From Aquabacterium sp. (GTDB lineage Bacteria; Pseudomonadota; Gammaproteobacteria; Burkholderiales; Burkholderiaceae_C), in the NCBI GenBank assembly GCA_030654395.1, contig JAURXM010000131.1, positions 186,001-250,000 on the forward strand: a DNA stretch of 64,000 bases, given 5' to 3'. A program made the position numbers and the translations under genes. Each line of letters opens with the position of its first letter. The stretch's first letter is position 1. Below are positions 9,102-18,548 of this stretch, piece by piece. A model generated the notes under the pieces. That model made no database searches. It was not told the origin of the DNA and worked only from the letters and a program-made list of their open reading frames with translations.

Positions 9102-11516
9102 CTATCCAGCCAGCAAGTTACCCTGAGTCAGCAGCTTGGCAATCACCAGCGCATCGCTGTCACCACTACCCAACCCCAGATCGCTGCGCAGGTTGACGCC
9201 CTCCAGAATGATCCGCTGGGATTCGGTGCCAACGCCCGCCACGAAGTCACCTGCCGGCGCCACACGGATGACGGTGTTCGGCCCGCTGGTATCAAATACC
9301 AAGTAGTGATCGAGGTTACCTGAGTCGCCAAGCGTGTTCTCGCCCTGCAGCAGGTCACGCAAATCCAAGACATCACCGCCGTCGGCTTTCGCTATCGGGT
9401 CAAAGTCAAGGATGGTGTCAACCGCCCGCTGCGCATCAGAGCCGGACGCGCCTCGGTCATCAAAGTGCCAAGCGAACACATCTGATCCAAAGCCACCTTG
9501 CAGGACATCACTGCCTTGGCCGCCGACCAACAGATCATCCCCGCCATCACCACTTAAGTCGTCGTTGCCAGCGCCACCAAGCAACTGGTCGTGGCCACCA
9601 TCGCCTTTGATCGTGTCTGCGCCGTCCAGACCCATGATCAGGTCAGCCGTGTTGCCACCTACAAGCAAGTCGTCACCTGAGGTGCCTGCAATGACGCCTG
9701 TGTGGTCAAGCGTGACATTCAACGTGGATGACACCACCTCAGCGTGTTGATCGAGCAAACTGAACACGATGGTTTCCGTGACCAAACCCGGAACGTGTGC
9801 ATTGGGCGCGGCGTAACTGTAGTCGCCTGTGCGCATGTCAACTGACAGCAGGCCACCGTGGGCCGTTGTCAATGTCAGCAAAGGATGCGCCGCATCAAAG
9901 GGATGACTGATGCCATCGACTGTGATGCTGGTAACACGGTCAAAGTAGCCGCCGGGCAGGCCGATGGCGCCCCCTGTCGACAAATTACCCTGAACAAAAT
10001 CGCTGGTTGTGCCGCTCAAGGCGCCGTCAAGCTGCGCCAAGTCAGACACCAACAAGCCGTCCATGTTGCTGCCCGCTTGGCCATCGTGCGCCACGGGGTT
10101 CAAGTGGATCTGGCTGACATCGCCGCCCATGCCAACGGCATAGGCTTTGATCTGGTTTTGGTTGAGGAATTGAACCCAAGCGGCGGCTTCCGCTAGGTCA
10201 ATGCCATCGCCCTTATTGGGCTGCGTTGTATTACCGCTTTGGCCGTTGACACCCGCTATAGGGTTGGCCGACGACAAGGTCGGGTTGCCATCAGACAAAA
10301 AGTAAGCGACGTTCTGTGCATTGCCGAGCTTGCCCTGCACCGTATCAAAGGCTTGTTGCGCCTGCGCCAAAGCGGCGTCGTAATTGGTATTGCCTGCACT
10401 TTGCAGGGTCGTCAAAACGGACTTAGCCTGATCGACGGTCAGCCAAGTATCGGCACCACTTTGCGCTGTACTGCCAAAGGAAACCAAGCGCACAGCCACG
10501 TCACCAGACTGGTCGTAGCTGTCCAGCAAATGGTCGATGGCTTGCACAGCAGCTTGCAGCCGCGTGAGCTGACCTATGCCGCTGGGGTCACTCATGCTGG
10601 CTGATGTATCCAACACGATCATCAAGTTGGTGTCCATCGCAGACACATGCGCATGGATGGGCTCGATGATGCCGGGCACCAAGTCGTTGTCCACAATCGC
10701 CGTTTGATTGGCATGCACTTGGTTCACGGTATCGCCACTGACCACGGTGGCCTGAAGCTTGATGTACTCAACGTCCTCGGCAATTTTGTCATCGACAGTT
10801 GCCACACGCACTTGGATCAAGGTTGTGCCGGGCGCAAAGGTCAGGTCACCTGTCACAGGCACCCATTGCCCCAAGGCATCTAGGTATTCGAGCTGTGTGC
10901 CGGTGTCCACACCCAATGTGGCAGATTCGTTCTCCGGCGTAGCAGGGTCATCCACACCGGACATCAAAGCCAGCTTGACGGTGACGGGCGATGGGGATGC
11001 CTTAGTCAGCGTCACGTTGAATATAACCGGGCTGCCTTCGACAGTAGGCTCGCCTGCTTGCACCAGCATAAAAGGGCGTTCGTCAACGGGTGCGGCAGGC
11101 AGAGGCCGCAGATCGACGGAAGCACCAATCGGCGTGGTGGGTGGTGATCTGTTTGTATTGAAATCAAAAACCAAAGGGGAGACGTGTTCATCCACACGAT
11201 CAACGCGCAAACCAGCTTGCAAGCCACCTTCAGCGCCGCCTAACAAACCGGCCGTTGGTGCCAGCGTCGTGTCTTGGTCGTCAATGGCTGAAATGGTTTT
11301 GTCGGCTTCAGCGGTTGCAGCCTCGGCCTTCACGCTATGAGGCGCGCCTTTGCCACGGGATATCTGAACAATCCCATCGTCTTCCGTGATGATCTGTGCG
11401 CCCCCAGCGACCTTGTCGCCGACTTTCACGGGCTTGAGCGTCCCGTCAGGCAAACGAATGTGGGCATTACCCCAAACGGCGGTAACCGTTCCAGCGGACA
11501 TGGCAAGGATAGGCAT
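9102..11516 (-). CDS. LapA-like mini-adhesin 2: retention module, Calx-beta, VWA, RTX repeats, T1SS tail
   Basis: 804 residues, paralogous to the protein at 5910-8198 from end to end. It has an N-terminal retention module ([16 protein letters not shown]), the shared linker [12 protein letters not shown] followed by GLRVDRVDE, a Calx-beta-like domain (about 155-285), a VWA domain (about 290-490, [24 protein letters not shown]), a beta domain, then more RTX nonapeptides than its partner ([38 protein letters not shown] and others), and a type I secretion target domain. Calcium binding by the RTX repeats outside the cell is expected from the family. The AAGG upstream of the ATG supports the start. 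It is likely surface-retained or released to act in attachment or biofilm. Confidence 0.82.
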   Translation of the reverse strand: MPILAMSAGTVTAVWGNAHIRLPDGTLKPVKVGDKVAGGAQIITEDDGIVQISRGKGAPHSVKAEAATAEADKTISAIDDQDTTLAPTAGLLGGAEGGLQAGLRVDRVDEHVSPLVFDFNTNRSPPTTPIGASVDLRPLPAAPVDERPFMLVQAGEPTVEGSPVIFNVTLTKASPSPVTVKLALMSGVDDPATPENESATLGVDTGTQLEYLDALGQWVPVTGDLTFAPGTTLIQVRVATVDDKIAEDVEYIKLQATVVSGDTVNQVHANQTAIVDNDLVPGIIEPIHAHVSAMDTNLMIVLDTSASMSDPSGIGQLTRLQAAVQAIDHLLDSYDQSGDVAVRLVSFGSTAQSGADTWLTVDQAKSVLTTLQSAGNTNYDAALAQAQQAFDTVQGKLGNAQNVAYFLSDGNPTLSSANPIAGVNGQSGNTTQPNKGDGIDLAEAAAWVQFLNQNQIKAYAVGMGGDVSQIHLNPVAHDGQAGSNMDGLLVSDLAQLDGALSGTTSDFVQGNLSTGGAIGLPGGYFDRVTSITVDGISHPFDAAHPLLTLTTAHGGLLSVDMRTGDYSYAAPNAHVPGLVTETIVFSLLDQHAEVVSSTLNVTLDHTGVIAGTSGDDLLVGGNTADLIMGLDGADTIKGDGGHDQLLGGAGNDDLSGDGGDDLLVGGQGSDVLQGGFGSDVFAWHFDDRGASGSDAQRAVDTILDFDPIAKADGGDVLDLRDLLQGENTLGDSGNLDHYLVFDTSGPNTVIRVAPAGDFVAGVGTESQRIILEGVNLRSDLGLGSGDSDALVIAKLLTQGNLLAG

Positions 11517-11530
11517 GGTGCACCTTATTC

Positions 11531-11548
11531 AGCGGATTCAGATCCGCT
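11531..11548 (-). promoter_or_regulatory. perfect 7-bp hairpin just upstream of adhesin 2
   Basis: The dyad AGCGGAT-N4-ATCCGCT ends 14 bp before the adhesin start and next to its Shine-Dalgarno. With no T-run it does not look like a terminator. It could be a 5'-UTR hairpin that gates translation, or an operator. Confidence 0.3.
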
Positions 11549-11580
11549 TAGTGTAGTACCTTGCCAGCCCATACCATCCA

Positions 11581-12012
11581 TCAGAAGGAGGCGCGTCTCA
11601 GAACGTTGTCAATGTACGCTGGCCCATCAAATGGCTGCCCTGTGCGCTGCGCTGCCCAAACCATCTCACCGAGCGCTTCCATGACCTCATGGTGCGCCTC
11701 ATGCAGCGACTGCTTCCTGTGCGCAAGACGGTCTACTGCGGCCTTGATGCCGCGAGGCTGATCAATACTCACCTGCTCTGTGATCGACAAGTGCATCGAC
11801 AGGTGCAGGAAGGGATTGGTTCTCCCGTCCTCCACGGTGTACTGCGCCGCGATGGCCGCATCCACATCGACCAAGTCCTGATGGTACTCAGGATGCTCTG
11901 CGATCCAGTCGGCCGCTTGCGCTTCAAGTGGCGTCAGCGGCTGGCCAGCCAGGTGTTTGGACCATGCCTCACAAAAGAAGCGGCGAACCTGTTCCTGGCT
12001 GGGTGCAAACAT
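11581..12012 (-). CDS. DUF1841 family protein
   Basis: 143 residues, recognised by the start MFAPSQEQVRRFFCEAW and the segment NPFLHLSMHLSITEQVSIDQ, which typify DUF1841. The family is a small soluble protein widespread in beta- and gammaproteobacteria with no established function. Length is normal for the family. It follows the FKBP gene by a few bases on the same strand, so the two probably share a transcript. Confidence 0.85.
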   Translation of the reverse strand: MFAPSQEQVRRFFCEAWSKHLAGQPLTPLEAQAADWIAEHPEYHQDLVDVDAAIAAQYTVEDGRTNPFLHLSMHLSITEQVSIDQPRGIKAAVDRLAHRKQSLHEAHHEVMEALGEMVWAAQRTGQPFDGPAYIDNVLRRASF

Positions 12013-12018
12013 GAGGGA

Positions 12019-12372
12019 TCAAACGCCCAGCAGTTCAACTTCAAACATCAGCGTGGCGTTCGGGGGGATCACGCCACCAGCGCCGCGAGCGCCGTAGCCC
12101 AACTCAGAGGGGATCACCAAAGTGCGGGTGCCGCCAATTTTCATGCCTTGCACGCCTTCGTCCCAACCACGGATCACTTGGCCTTCACCCAGTGGGAATT
12201 TGAATGTGTCGTGGCGGTCTTTGCTGGAGTCAAACTTGGCGCCTTTGACGCCGCCTTCGTACAACCAGCCGGTGTAGTGAACGGTCACGAAGGCGCCTGC
12301 CTTGGCGACTTCGCCCGTACCTTCAACGTTGTCTTCGTATTGCAGGCCAGAGGCGGTGGTGGTGAAGGGCAT
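12019..12372 (-). CDS. FKBP-type peptidyl-prolyl cis-trans isomerase
   Basis: 117 residues from the ATG at 12372, which has AAAGGA a few bases upstream; longer in-frame starts lack this. It is a single minimal FKBP domain without signal peptide (TASGLQYEDNVEGTG, VTVHYTGWLYEGG, VIRGWDEGVQGMKIGG, ELGYGARG, ATLMFEVELL), with the aromatic and Asp pocket residues of active FKBPs. It should catalyse proline isomerisation during folding in the cytoplasm. Upstream is the AraC gene, 46 bp away. Confidence 0.92.
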   Translation of the reverse strand: MPFTTTASGLQYEDNVEGTGEVAKAGAFVTVHYTGWLYEGGVKGAKFDSSKDRHDTFKFPLGEGQVIRGWDEGVQGMKIGGTRTLVIPSELGYGARGAGGVIPPNATLMFEVELLGV

Positions 12373-12417
12373 GGCGGTATCCTTTAAAAAATGAGGCCCG
12401 AGTTTAACCGCACCCAT

Positions 12418-13359
12418 TCAAACCGCCAACCCGGTGCCACTCCATAAACGATAGAACCAAAGCGCCTCGTCTTTCAAAATACGCTGCTGTAAATCCTCGG
12501 GAGAGAACCCAGTCAGTTGCCGAGTGTGGCGACAAAAGTGCGCCTGATCAGCATAACCACAGGCTATCGCAATCTCTGCCCAGTTGACGTCGCCGGACTC
12601 CATCGCCATGAGCGTCTCGAAGAACGCCATCTCAAGTCGACCCGCACCACGCAGGTCACGCATGGGCTGGCCCGTCCATTGTTTGATACGACGCTCGGCC
12701 TGCCTCAAGCTGCGCCCAAAGCCTGATGTGGCTGCACGAATCGCCAAGCCTTGCGACCAATCCTTGAGCAGCTTGCCGTGAAACGAATCATCAGGGCGCG
12801 TGCGTGCCCACAGTGGATCCAAAAAGCGCTCAATGATGGCCACACGTTGCGCATCGTCAGGGGCTTCACGCACAGCACGCGACATAGCCATCCAGTCTTC
12901 GCCCAACACCTCATGCGCAGGCACATTGCGATTGACATAAGCCGCAGACTCTATTGCGGTCATCGCATGAAATGCATCAGGCAAGAGCATGAGCACCAAG
13001 ATACGTGCATCGCCAGGGTTCCACACAACCCTTGGTTGATTGAATGGGCCTGCAAAGATGAATTGATCGGGCAAATGAACACGCGGGCTCCCAGTCTGCG
13101 CTTTGGCGCCATGCTCCAAGATAGCCATCTCACCGTCCAACACCCAGATGAGGCAGCACGCTGGCACCGATGGGAAATGGCTGTAACGCTGAGTCTCAGA
13201 AAGTTCTGTGCCCATCGTGTTGCGGCTGAACACACTGAGCACACAGGCGCTCAAGGACAGCTTAGGCAACCAAAGGCGTGAAGAAGCCAAGGGCTCGGGT
13301 AGCAACTGATTGGCTGAACTACCAGCTGAAAAAATGGGGGCGTGCGTTACTTCATGCAT
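12418..13359 (-). CDS. AraC-family transcriptional regulator
   Basis: About 313 residues from the ATG at 13359; the open frame extends to 13488 but the extension crosses the likely promoter. The N-terminal part is a cupin-like sensing domain and the C-terminal 100 residues hold the double HTH, including WAEIAIACGYADQAHFCRHT and RQLTGFSPEDLQ. It is divergent from the Lol-like operon starting at 13480, with about 120 bp between, so control of that operon is an obvious hypothesis. A TATAAT on the minus strand at 13367-13372 lies only 7 bp before the ATG, which would make the message nearly leaderless if it is used. Confidence 0.8.
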   Translation of the reverse strand: MHEVTHAPIFSAGSSANQLLPEPLASSRLWLPKLSLSACVLSVFSRNTMGTELSETQRYSHFPSVPACCLIWVLDGEMAILEHGAKAQTGSPRVHLPDQFIFAGPFNQPRVVWNPGDARILVLMLLPDAFHAMTAIESAAYVNRNVPAHEVLGEDWMAMSRAVREAPDDAQRVAIIERFLDPLWARTRPDDSFHGKLLKDWSQGLAIRAATSGFGRSLRQAERRIKQWTGQPMRDLRGAGRLEMAFFETLMAMESGDVNWAEIAIACGYADQAHFCRHTRQLTGFSPEDLQQRILKDEALWFYRLWSGTGLAV

Positions 13360-13479
13360 ACCAAAAATTATAGGACGCCAAGAAAATTCGTGCTTGGCAC
13401 GCCCCATGTCGGAATCGTTCAATACGCACGGCATTCCGATTCTTACCATTTGCAACATCTTGACTCGGACTTGATCACC

Positions 13480-14220
13480 ATGTTGCATGCCATCACGAAA
13501 TCGCCAGGCGGCAAGCCACTCCTGCTGACGCTCAACAACATCTCTCGCGAATTCTCATTGGGTGAAACTCGCGTTCAGGCACTGCGCGACATCAACCTGA
13601 ATATCCAGCGCGGCGAATTCATGGCCATCTGGGGGCCCTCAGGCAGTGGCAAGTCCACCTTGCTCAATGTGCTCGGTCTGATTGACTCGCCTGACCGTGG
13701 CTCGCTGAACTTTGATGGACAGGAAGTCAGGCTGCTGTCAGACAACGAACTGTCAGACCTGCGCAGCCACAAGATCGGCTTTGTGTTCCAGACCTTCAAC
13801 CTGATCCCCGTGTTGACGGCAACTGAAAACGTGATGCTGCCCTTGCAGATTCAAGGTGTGCCGATCCAGCAGGCACGCGAACGCGCCAGGCATTGGCTGT
13901 CCAAGGTCGGACTGGACAAGTTCCATGCCTTCCGCCCGGATCGACTATCAGGTGGGCAACGCCAGCGTGTGGCCATTGCACGCGCACTGGCCATTGAGCC
14001 CAGCTTGCTGATCGCCGATGAGCCCACCGCCAACTTGGACTCACGCACCAGCACCGAAATCATCGACCTGATTGAAGCCCTGAATAAGGAAACCGGTGTG
14101 ACCTGCATCTTCACCACACACGATCCACGCCTGCTAGATCGCGTGCCGCGTCAACTCAAGATGCAAGACGGTGTGATCTCCGATGACAACTATGCAAACT
14201 ACCTCATGGAGTCCAAATGA
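13480..14220 (+). CDS. MacB/LolD-like ABC transporter ATP-binding protein
   Basis: 246 residues from ATG 13480 (MLHAITKSPGGK). Walker A is GPSGSGKST, the signature is LSGGQRQRVAIARAL and Walker B is LLIADEPTANLD, with the Q-loop FQTFNL. The close spacing of signature and Walker B and the phrase DEPTANLD place it with LolD/MacB/FtsE ATPases, which drive mechanotransmission type VII ABC systems. Its last four bases (ATGA) overlap the permease start, so the two are translationally coupled. Confidence 0.9.
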   Translation: MLHAITKSPGGKPLLLTLNNISREFSLGETRVQALRDINLNIQRGEFMAIWGPSGSGKSTLLNVLGLIDSPDRGSLNFDGQEVRLLSDNELSDLRSHKIGFVFQTFNLIPVLTATENVMLPLQIQGVPIQQARERARHWLSKVGLDKFHAFRPDRLSGGQRQRVAIARALAIEPSLLIADEPTANLDSRTSTEIIDLIEALNKETGVTCIFTTHDPRLLDRVPRQLKMQDGVISDDNYANYLMESK

Positions 14221-15533
14221 ATCTGCTCCTCAGCAACTTCAGCTTAGCTTGGCGCAACCTGTGGCGCAATCGACGCCGCAGCTTTGTCACGATCAGCAGC
14301 TTGGCGTTTGGCTTCGCAGCCATCACCCTGTTTTCTGGCTACGTTCGCGCTATCTACAACGTGCTAGGCAACGTCTCTATACACAGTGAAGCCATCGGCC
14401 ATTTGCAAATCAACAAGCGAGGTTTGCAAACTGAAGGCAAGTTGCACCCTGCCAAATACCTGCTTAATGAAGCCGCTATCGCCAAAATTTCGCAAGCCGT
14501 GAACCGTGCTGCGCCTAACGCCAAGATCATGCCACGGCTGTCTGTCATGGGCTTGTTGTCCAACGGACAGGCCAGCACCATCTTCATAGGCAGAGGTATT
14601 GCACCTGATGATTTGGCCGCGATACGTGGGCCCTTCCGAGATTTCCCTGGTGCTTTGAGCAACGAGAACCCGCATGGCATCACCTTGGGGGAAGGCTTGG
14701 CCAATACGCTCAAGCTGAACCTGGGTGACAGCGGCGCCATTCTGGCCAGCACGATACACGGACAGGCCAACGCGGCAGACGTGGATGTGACAGGCGCTTT
14801 CAACACATCGAATCTCTTGACCAATGACAAACTGATCTTGATGCCCTTGAACATGGCTCAAGACATCCTTGATGCCAAAGGCCGCGCCGAATCATTGACC
14901 ATCATGCTGCCGGTTGCAGCACCACCTAAGCACAAGATCTCATTACCTGAAGCAGTGCGCATGGCGTATCAACAAATGCCACCGCAAGAGGAAGAAACAA
15001 ACGCACTGCGCAGCAGGATCATGGCCGAGCTGAAGGTATCTGGCCTGGATCAGGAAATGGAGATCAGCACCTGGCAGGAAATGTCCATCTTCTATGGCCA
15101 GTCACGTGCAATGTTCGACATGATCTTCTCGATGATGTTTGTCGTGGTGGTCTCGATTGTCGTGCTGTCTATCGCCAATGCGATGAGCATGTCCGTGGTT
15201 GAACGGACACGCGAGATCGGCACATTGCGCGCCATCGGCCTGCGCCGATCAGGCATCAGCGCCATGTTCGTCTGCGAAGCTGTCTTGCTCGTGATCCTAG
15301 GAACCGCATCAGGCGTGATTTTGGCCACCTTGACACGCTATGGCGTCAACGCAGCCGAGATCATGTGGATGCCACCTAACAGCACACAGGCGGTACAGAT
15401 GTACATCGGTTTTGACATGTTGCGCACCGTCGTGGCTGGCATTGCCTTGGCTGCACTGGCCGTGTTCGCTGCTTTCGTTCCCGCCCGGCGCGCTGCCGGC
15501 AATTCCATCACTGAATCACTGGGGCATGTATGA
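14217..15533 (+). CDS. FtsX/LolE-type ABC permease
   Basis: 438 residues. One N-terminal membrane helix, a large periplasmic (MacB_PCD-like) domain to about residue 290, then three C-terminal helices with the FtsX-domain phrase SMSVVERTREIGTLRAIGLRRS. This is the topology of LolC/LolE and MacB-type permeases, with one copy per operon, so it probably acts as a homodimer. It overlaps the ATPase and the LolA-like gene by ATGA. Together with the next two genes it suggests transfer of a lipid, lipoprotein or other hydrophobic cargo from the inner membrane. The cargo cannot be read from the sequence. Confidence 0.88.
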   Translation: MNLLLSNFSLAWRNLWRNRRRSFVTISSLAFGFAAITLFSGYVRAIYNVLGNVSIHSEAIGHLQINKRGLQTEGKLHPAKYLLNEAAIAKISQAVNRAAPNAKIMPRLSVMGLLSNGQASTIFIGRGIAPDDLAAIRGPFRDFPGALSNENPHGITLGEGLANTLKLNLGDSGAILASTIHGQANAADVDVTGAFNTSNLLTNDKLILMPLNMAQDILDAKGRAESLTIMLPVAAPPKHKISLPEAVRMAYQQMPPQEEETNALRSRIMAELKVSGLDQEMEISTWQEMSIFYGQSRAMFDMIFSMMFVVVVSIVVLSIANAMSMSVVERTREIGTLRAIGLRRSGISAMFVCEAVLLVILGTASGVILATLTRYGVNAAEIMWMPPNSTQAVQMYIGFDMLRTVVAGIALAALAVFAAFVPARRAAGNSITESLGHV

Positions 15534-16294
15534 AAACCATTTCTCGTCGTCACATCACACTTGCAGCGTTCGTGCTTGCAACGTCAACGCTGTTCTGTGG
15601 CTCAGCCAACGCCGAACAAGATGCACAAGCCATCTTGGAGAGCAGCGACATCTCTCGGGGCGGCGGCTCTGATACGGGGCTGACATGGGAGGTCCTGACC
15701 TCGGCGTCGGGCACCAACTCTGAAGAACTAACGGACCAACGCCTGCGTGTGAAAGCATCCCGCACATCCAGCTTGGCCGAGGTACTGGAGCCCACCAGCA
15801 GCAAGGGCTCAAAGATGTTGCAGGTCGAACGCAGCATGTGGATCAGCAAGCCTGGCTTGAAAAAGCCCGTGGCCATCTCTGCGCGCCAACGCTTGAGCGG
15901 TCAGGCTGCAGTTGGCGACGTGGCAGCGACAAACTATGCCAAGGACTACACACCGCGCTATCTGCAGGAAGAAAAGGTCGGTGACGAGTCTTGTCACGTA
16001 CTGGAATTGACCTCCAAAAACAACCAGACGACCTACGACAAGATCACCTACTGGGTATCTATCCCGCGTGGTGTGGCCATCAAAGCCGAGTTCCTCTCGT
16101 TGTCCGGCAAAAAACTGAAGTCAGCCGAGTTCGAATACAAGAACGTGGTCAAGGTCGCAGGCAAGACCATTCCCTTCGTGAGTCAGATGGTTATCTCCGA
16201 CGCCTTGACCGATGCCAAGACCACCTTGACGTTCCAGCGCGTCTCGGCCAAGGGCATCACCTCTTCAGACTTTGATGTAGCGAATCTGCAATGA
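15530..16294 (+). CDS. LolA-like periplasmic outer-membrane lipoprotein-sorting protein
   Basis: 254 residues with signal peptide (cleavage near GSANAEQ) after an unusual early MKTISRRHITLAA. The mature part has the layout of the LolA/LolB-like family annotated as outer-membrane lipoprotein-sorting proteins (MLQVERSMWISKPGLKKPV, then YTPRYLQEEKVGDESCHVLE and VSIPRGVAIKAEFLS). It is distinct from housekeeping LolA and probably shuttles the operon's cargo across the periplasm. A single cysteine follows the signal region. It is coupled by ATGA overlaps to the permease before and the barrel after. Confidence 0.82.
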   Translation: MKTISRRHITLAAFVLATSTLFCGSANAEQDAQAILESSDISRGGGSDTGLTWEVLTSASGTNSEELTDQRLRVKASRTSSLAEVLEPTSSKGSKMLQVERSMWISKPGLKKPVAISARQRLSGQAAVGDVAATNYAKDYTPRYLQEEKVGDESCHVLELTSKNNQTTYDKITYWVSIPRGVAIKAEFLSLSGKKLKSAEFEYKNVVKVAGKTIPFVSQMVISDALTDAKTTLTFQRVSAKGITSSDFDVANLQ

Positions 16295-17715
16295 AGATCA
16301 TGCGGCCATCACGATGGGCGGCACTGTTGCTGATGGCCGCCATGTTGCAACACCACGTCGCAGCTTCAGAAGAGCCTGCGCCGGAGCCCGCCACTGAAGA
16401 GCCGGACACAGAAGCAGAAGGCCCGGAGACGCGATTCAACGCAGCGATGGAAACCTGGCTCTACGGGACCCGAATCTGGCTGTCCGGACACAACGTGCTC
16501 AACGCCGGGAACCGCTTGGCACGCATCCCCGGGACGCAATGTCTGTCGGACACCCGCATCAACATCACGGCGGAATACGGGCCGCTCAACATCCTCATTC
16601 AGCCTCGCATCGTGGCCCAAAAGGATGATGCGGGGCCTCAAACAGATCCACAGATCCGGCGGCAGGTATCGGCCTTTGAGAAAAGCACCGAGCTCACGCA
16701 AGCCAATGCCCGACTCAAGCTCGGCGACCACACCGTGGTGCTGGGTCGCGAGTTGATGACATGGGGGCCCGGTAATTTTCGATCGCCCAGCAATCCGTTT
16801 TACTACGACTCGGGGCGGACATCACCCTTGGCCGCGACGCCGGGTATCGATGTGCTGCGCTATACCTACAACATGGGTGCAGCCCGTATTCATGCTGCCC
16901 ACGTCTTTGCAACGGATCAAATTACGCCCACCATCGACATGCGTGATTCGAACCTGTTGAAGCTGGACTATCAAGGCGACAACTACCTGCTGAGCGTCAA
17001 TGCCATTCGACGCCCAGGCTATGTGGACTTCCTTGGCGGCTTTGCACAATATTCGCCCAACGACGCATGGATGTTGTTTGGCGAGTTCGGCACCATCAAG
17101 CCGGTGTCCAGCGCCGACCTGCCGAGGCTAGGTCAAATTGTCAAACGCGTGGAGGATGGTCTATCTCAGTTCGGGCTGTTTCAGCAACCGCCCAAATCTG
17201 GGGCATCGTCCATACTGGGTGCGGCCTACACGCTGGAAAGCGGCCATGTGATCACGGCAGAATGGCTGCACAACAGTGCAGGCCTCAACCGTGATCAGCA
17301 AGCTGCGTTCTTCAGACAGATCGAACTGGCCAGAACAATACCGACAGCGCTGACACAACTGCCGCCTCCGTTCAACCAGTTGCCCTTTCTCAATCAAATT
17401 CCGGCGCTTGGCCAAACTATCAGCGATGCACTGGTCGGTGTCACCTTGTCTCAAACACCGCCCCTGCTTGGACGCGACTACCTTTGGTTCAGTGTGCAAA
17501 GCAATGTGCAAGAGACCAAGCAATACTGGCGTGCGGAATGGTCTCAAAGCATGACGGATAACAGCGGCCGCGCACTGCTCTATGCCGAGAAGAGCTTCAA
17601 ATCAAAGTTCAGCGCCTTTGTCGCACTGAGCGCCACAACGGGTGGTGCCAAAAGCGACTTTGGGGCCTTTACAAAAGGCACCCTGACGATTGGTATGAAA
17701 TGGTTTGTTTTCTGA
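16291..17715 (+). CDS. predicted outer-membrane beta-barrel protein of the Lol-like operon
   Basis: 474 residues. It starts with a signal peptide (MRPSRWAALLLMAAMLQHHVAAS), then a Glu/Pro-rich acidic linker (residues about 27-48), then alternating amphipathic strands to the C-terminus, which ends in an aromatic-rich strand with terminal Phe (GMKWFVF), the usual BAM recognition signature. I do not recognise the family. By position it is the outer-membrane end of the operon and could be a receptor, pore or surface-delivery component for the cargo. Its start overlaps the LolA-like stop by ATGA. Confidence 0.7.
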   Translation: MKIMRPSRWAALLLMAAMLQHHVAASEEPAPEPATEEPDTEAEGPETRFNAAMETWLYGTRIWLSGHNVLNAGNRLARIPGTQCLSDTRINITAEYGPLNILIQPRIVAQKDDAGPQTDPQIRRQVSAFEKSTELTQANARLKLGDHTVVLGRELMTWGPGNFRSPSNPFYYDSGRTSPLAATPGIDVLRYTYNMGAARIHAAHVFATDQITPTIDMRDSNLLKLDYQGDNYLLSVNAIRRPGYVDFLGGFAQYSPNDAWMLFGEFGTIKPVSSADLPRLGQIVKRVEDGLSQFGLFQQPPKSGASSILGAAYTLESGHVITAEWLHNSAGLNRDQQAAFFRQIELARTIPTALTQLPPPFNQLPFLNQIPALGQTISDALVGVTLSQTPPLLGRDYLWFSVQSNVQETKQYWRAEWSQSMTDNSGRALLYAEKSFKSKFSAFVALSATTGGAKSDFGAFTKGTLTIGMKWFVF

Positions 17716-17764
17716 CTTGGCGTTGATGGCTGCGACTTAGGCATGGCCTAAAATCGGGCCCATC

Positions 17765-18523
17765 GTGAATGACACCCCCATCGAGAGGCCTCGCCTCCAC
17801 ACCAATAGCCAGACCGTGTCCTTGAGCTTTGAGTCCTCGCTGATTCAAAGCTGCATGCGGCTGGACGACCCCGATGAGCTCGTGCTGGACTACACACGCA
17901 CGATGATGGGGTTTTTGCTGTTCAACCCCGCACCAGCCTCGATTTTGATGATCGGCTTGGGTGGTGGCTCGATGGTGAAGTACCTGCACAAGCACCTACC
18001 CGACGCAGACATCACCGCGGTTGAGATCAACCAAGGCGTGATCGACATGCGCCATGAGTTCCACATCCCGAATGAAAGCCAGCGCCTGCGCATTCTGTGC
18101 GCCGATGGTGCGCGCTTCGTGGCCAAGCCAACCCGCTTGTATGACGTGATTTTGGTAGATGGCTTTACCGGGCAAGGCCTGCCTGATGCCCTGTGCTCAC
18201 GCAGTTTTTATCAGCACTGCCGCGCGGCATTGACGCCCGATGGCATGCTGGTGGCCAATGTTCAGGCCGACACCGAACAGACCACGGAGATCAGTCGGCG
18301 TTTAGGCAAGGCGTTTTCAGCTAGCCTGATCACGGTTGAATCGGACGAAGGTGGCAACCAAATCGCAACCGCTGCAGCCAAGTCCGTATTTGACCTCGGT
18401 TTGGCCCAATTCGATGACCGCTGGGCTGCCCTGCCCCCTGTTCATCAAACCACGCTGGCGGTGAGCTCCAGCCGAATTCATCGTGCATTATTGAAAACCA
18501 GACGCCCAACCCATCCAACATAA
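17765..18523 (+). CDS. spermidine-synthase-like methyltransferase-fold protein
   Basis: 252 residues from a GTG at 17765. The Rossmann core is clear: LMIGLGGGSMVKYL, then ITAVEINQGVIDM, CADGARF and DVILVDGFTGQGLP. This matches the polyamine aminopropyltransferase family, but the usual catalytic stretch (D-S/T-D-P-x-G-P) reads DGFTGQGLP and the N-terminal beta-hairpin domain is short. It is therefore better called SpeE-like with unknown substrate than a spermidine synthase. It lies 49 bp after the barrel gene and 25 bp before the Nudix gene. Confidence 0.75.
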   Translation: MNDTPIERPRLHTNSQTVSLSFESSLIQSCMRLDDPDELVLDYTRTMMGFLLFNPAPASILMIGLGGGSMVKYLHKHLPDADITAVEINQGVIDMRHEFHIPNESQRLRILCADGARFVAKPTRLYDVILVDGFTGQGLPDALCSRSFYQHCRAALTPDGMLVANVQADTEQTTEISRRLGKAFSASLITVESDEGGNQIATAAAKSVFDLGLAQFDDRWAALPPVHQTTLAVSSSRIHRALLKTRRPTHPT

Positions 18524-18548
18524 AAGAATACCCAGATAGGAGCACCCT

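Noticed and set aside
13367-13372. TATAAT as the AraC promoter
   Set aside because: It lies only 7 bp before the chosen start and no -35 match was seen. It is mentioned with the gene but not listed as a promoter.
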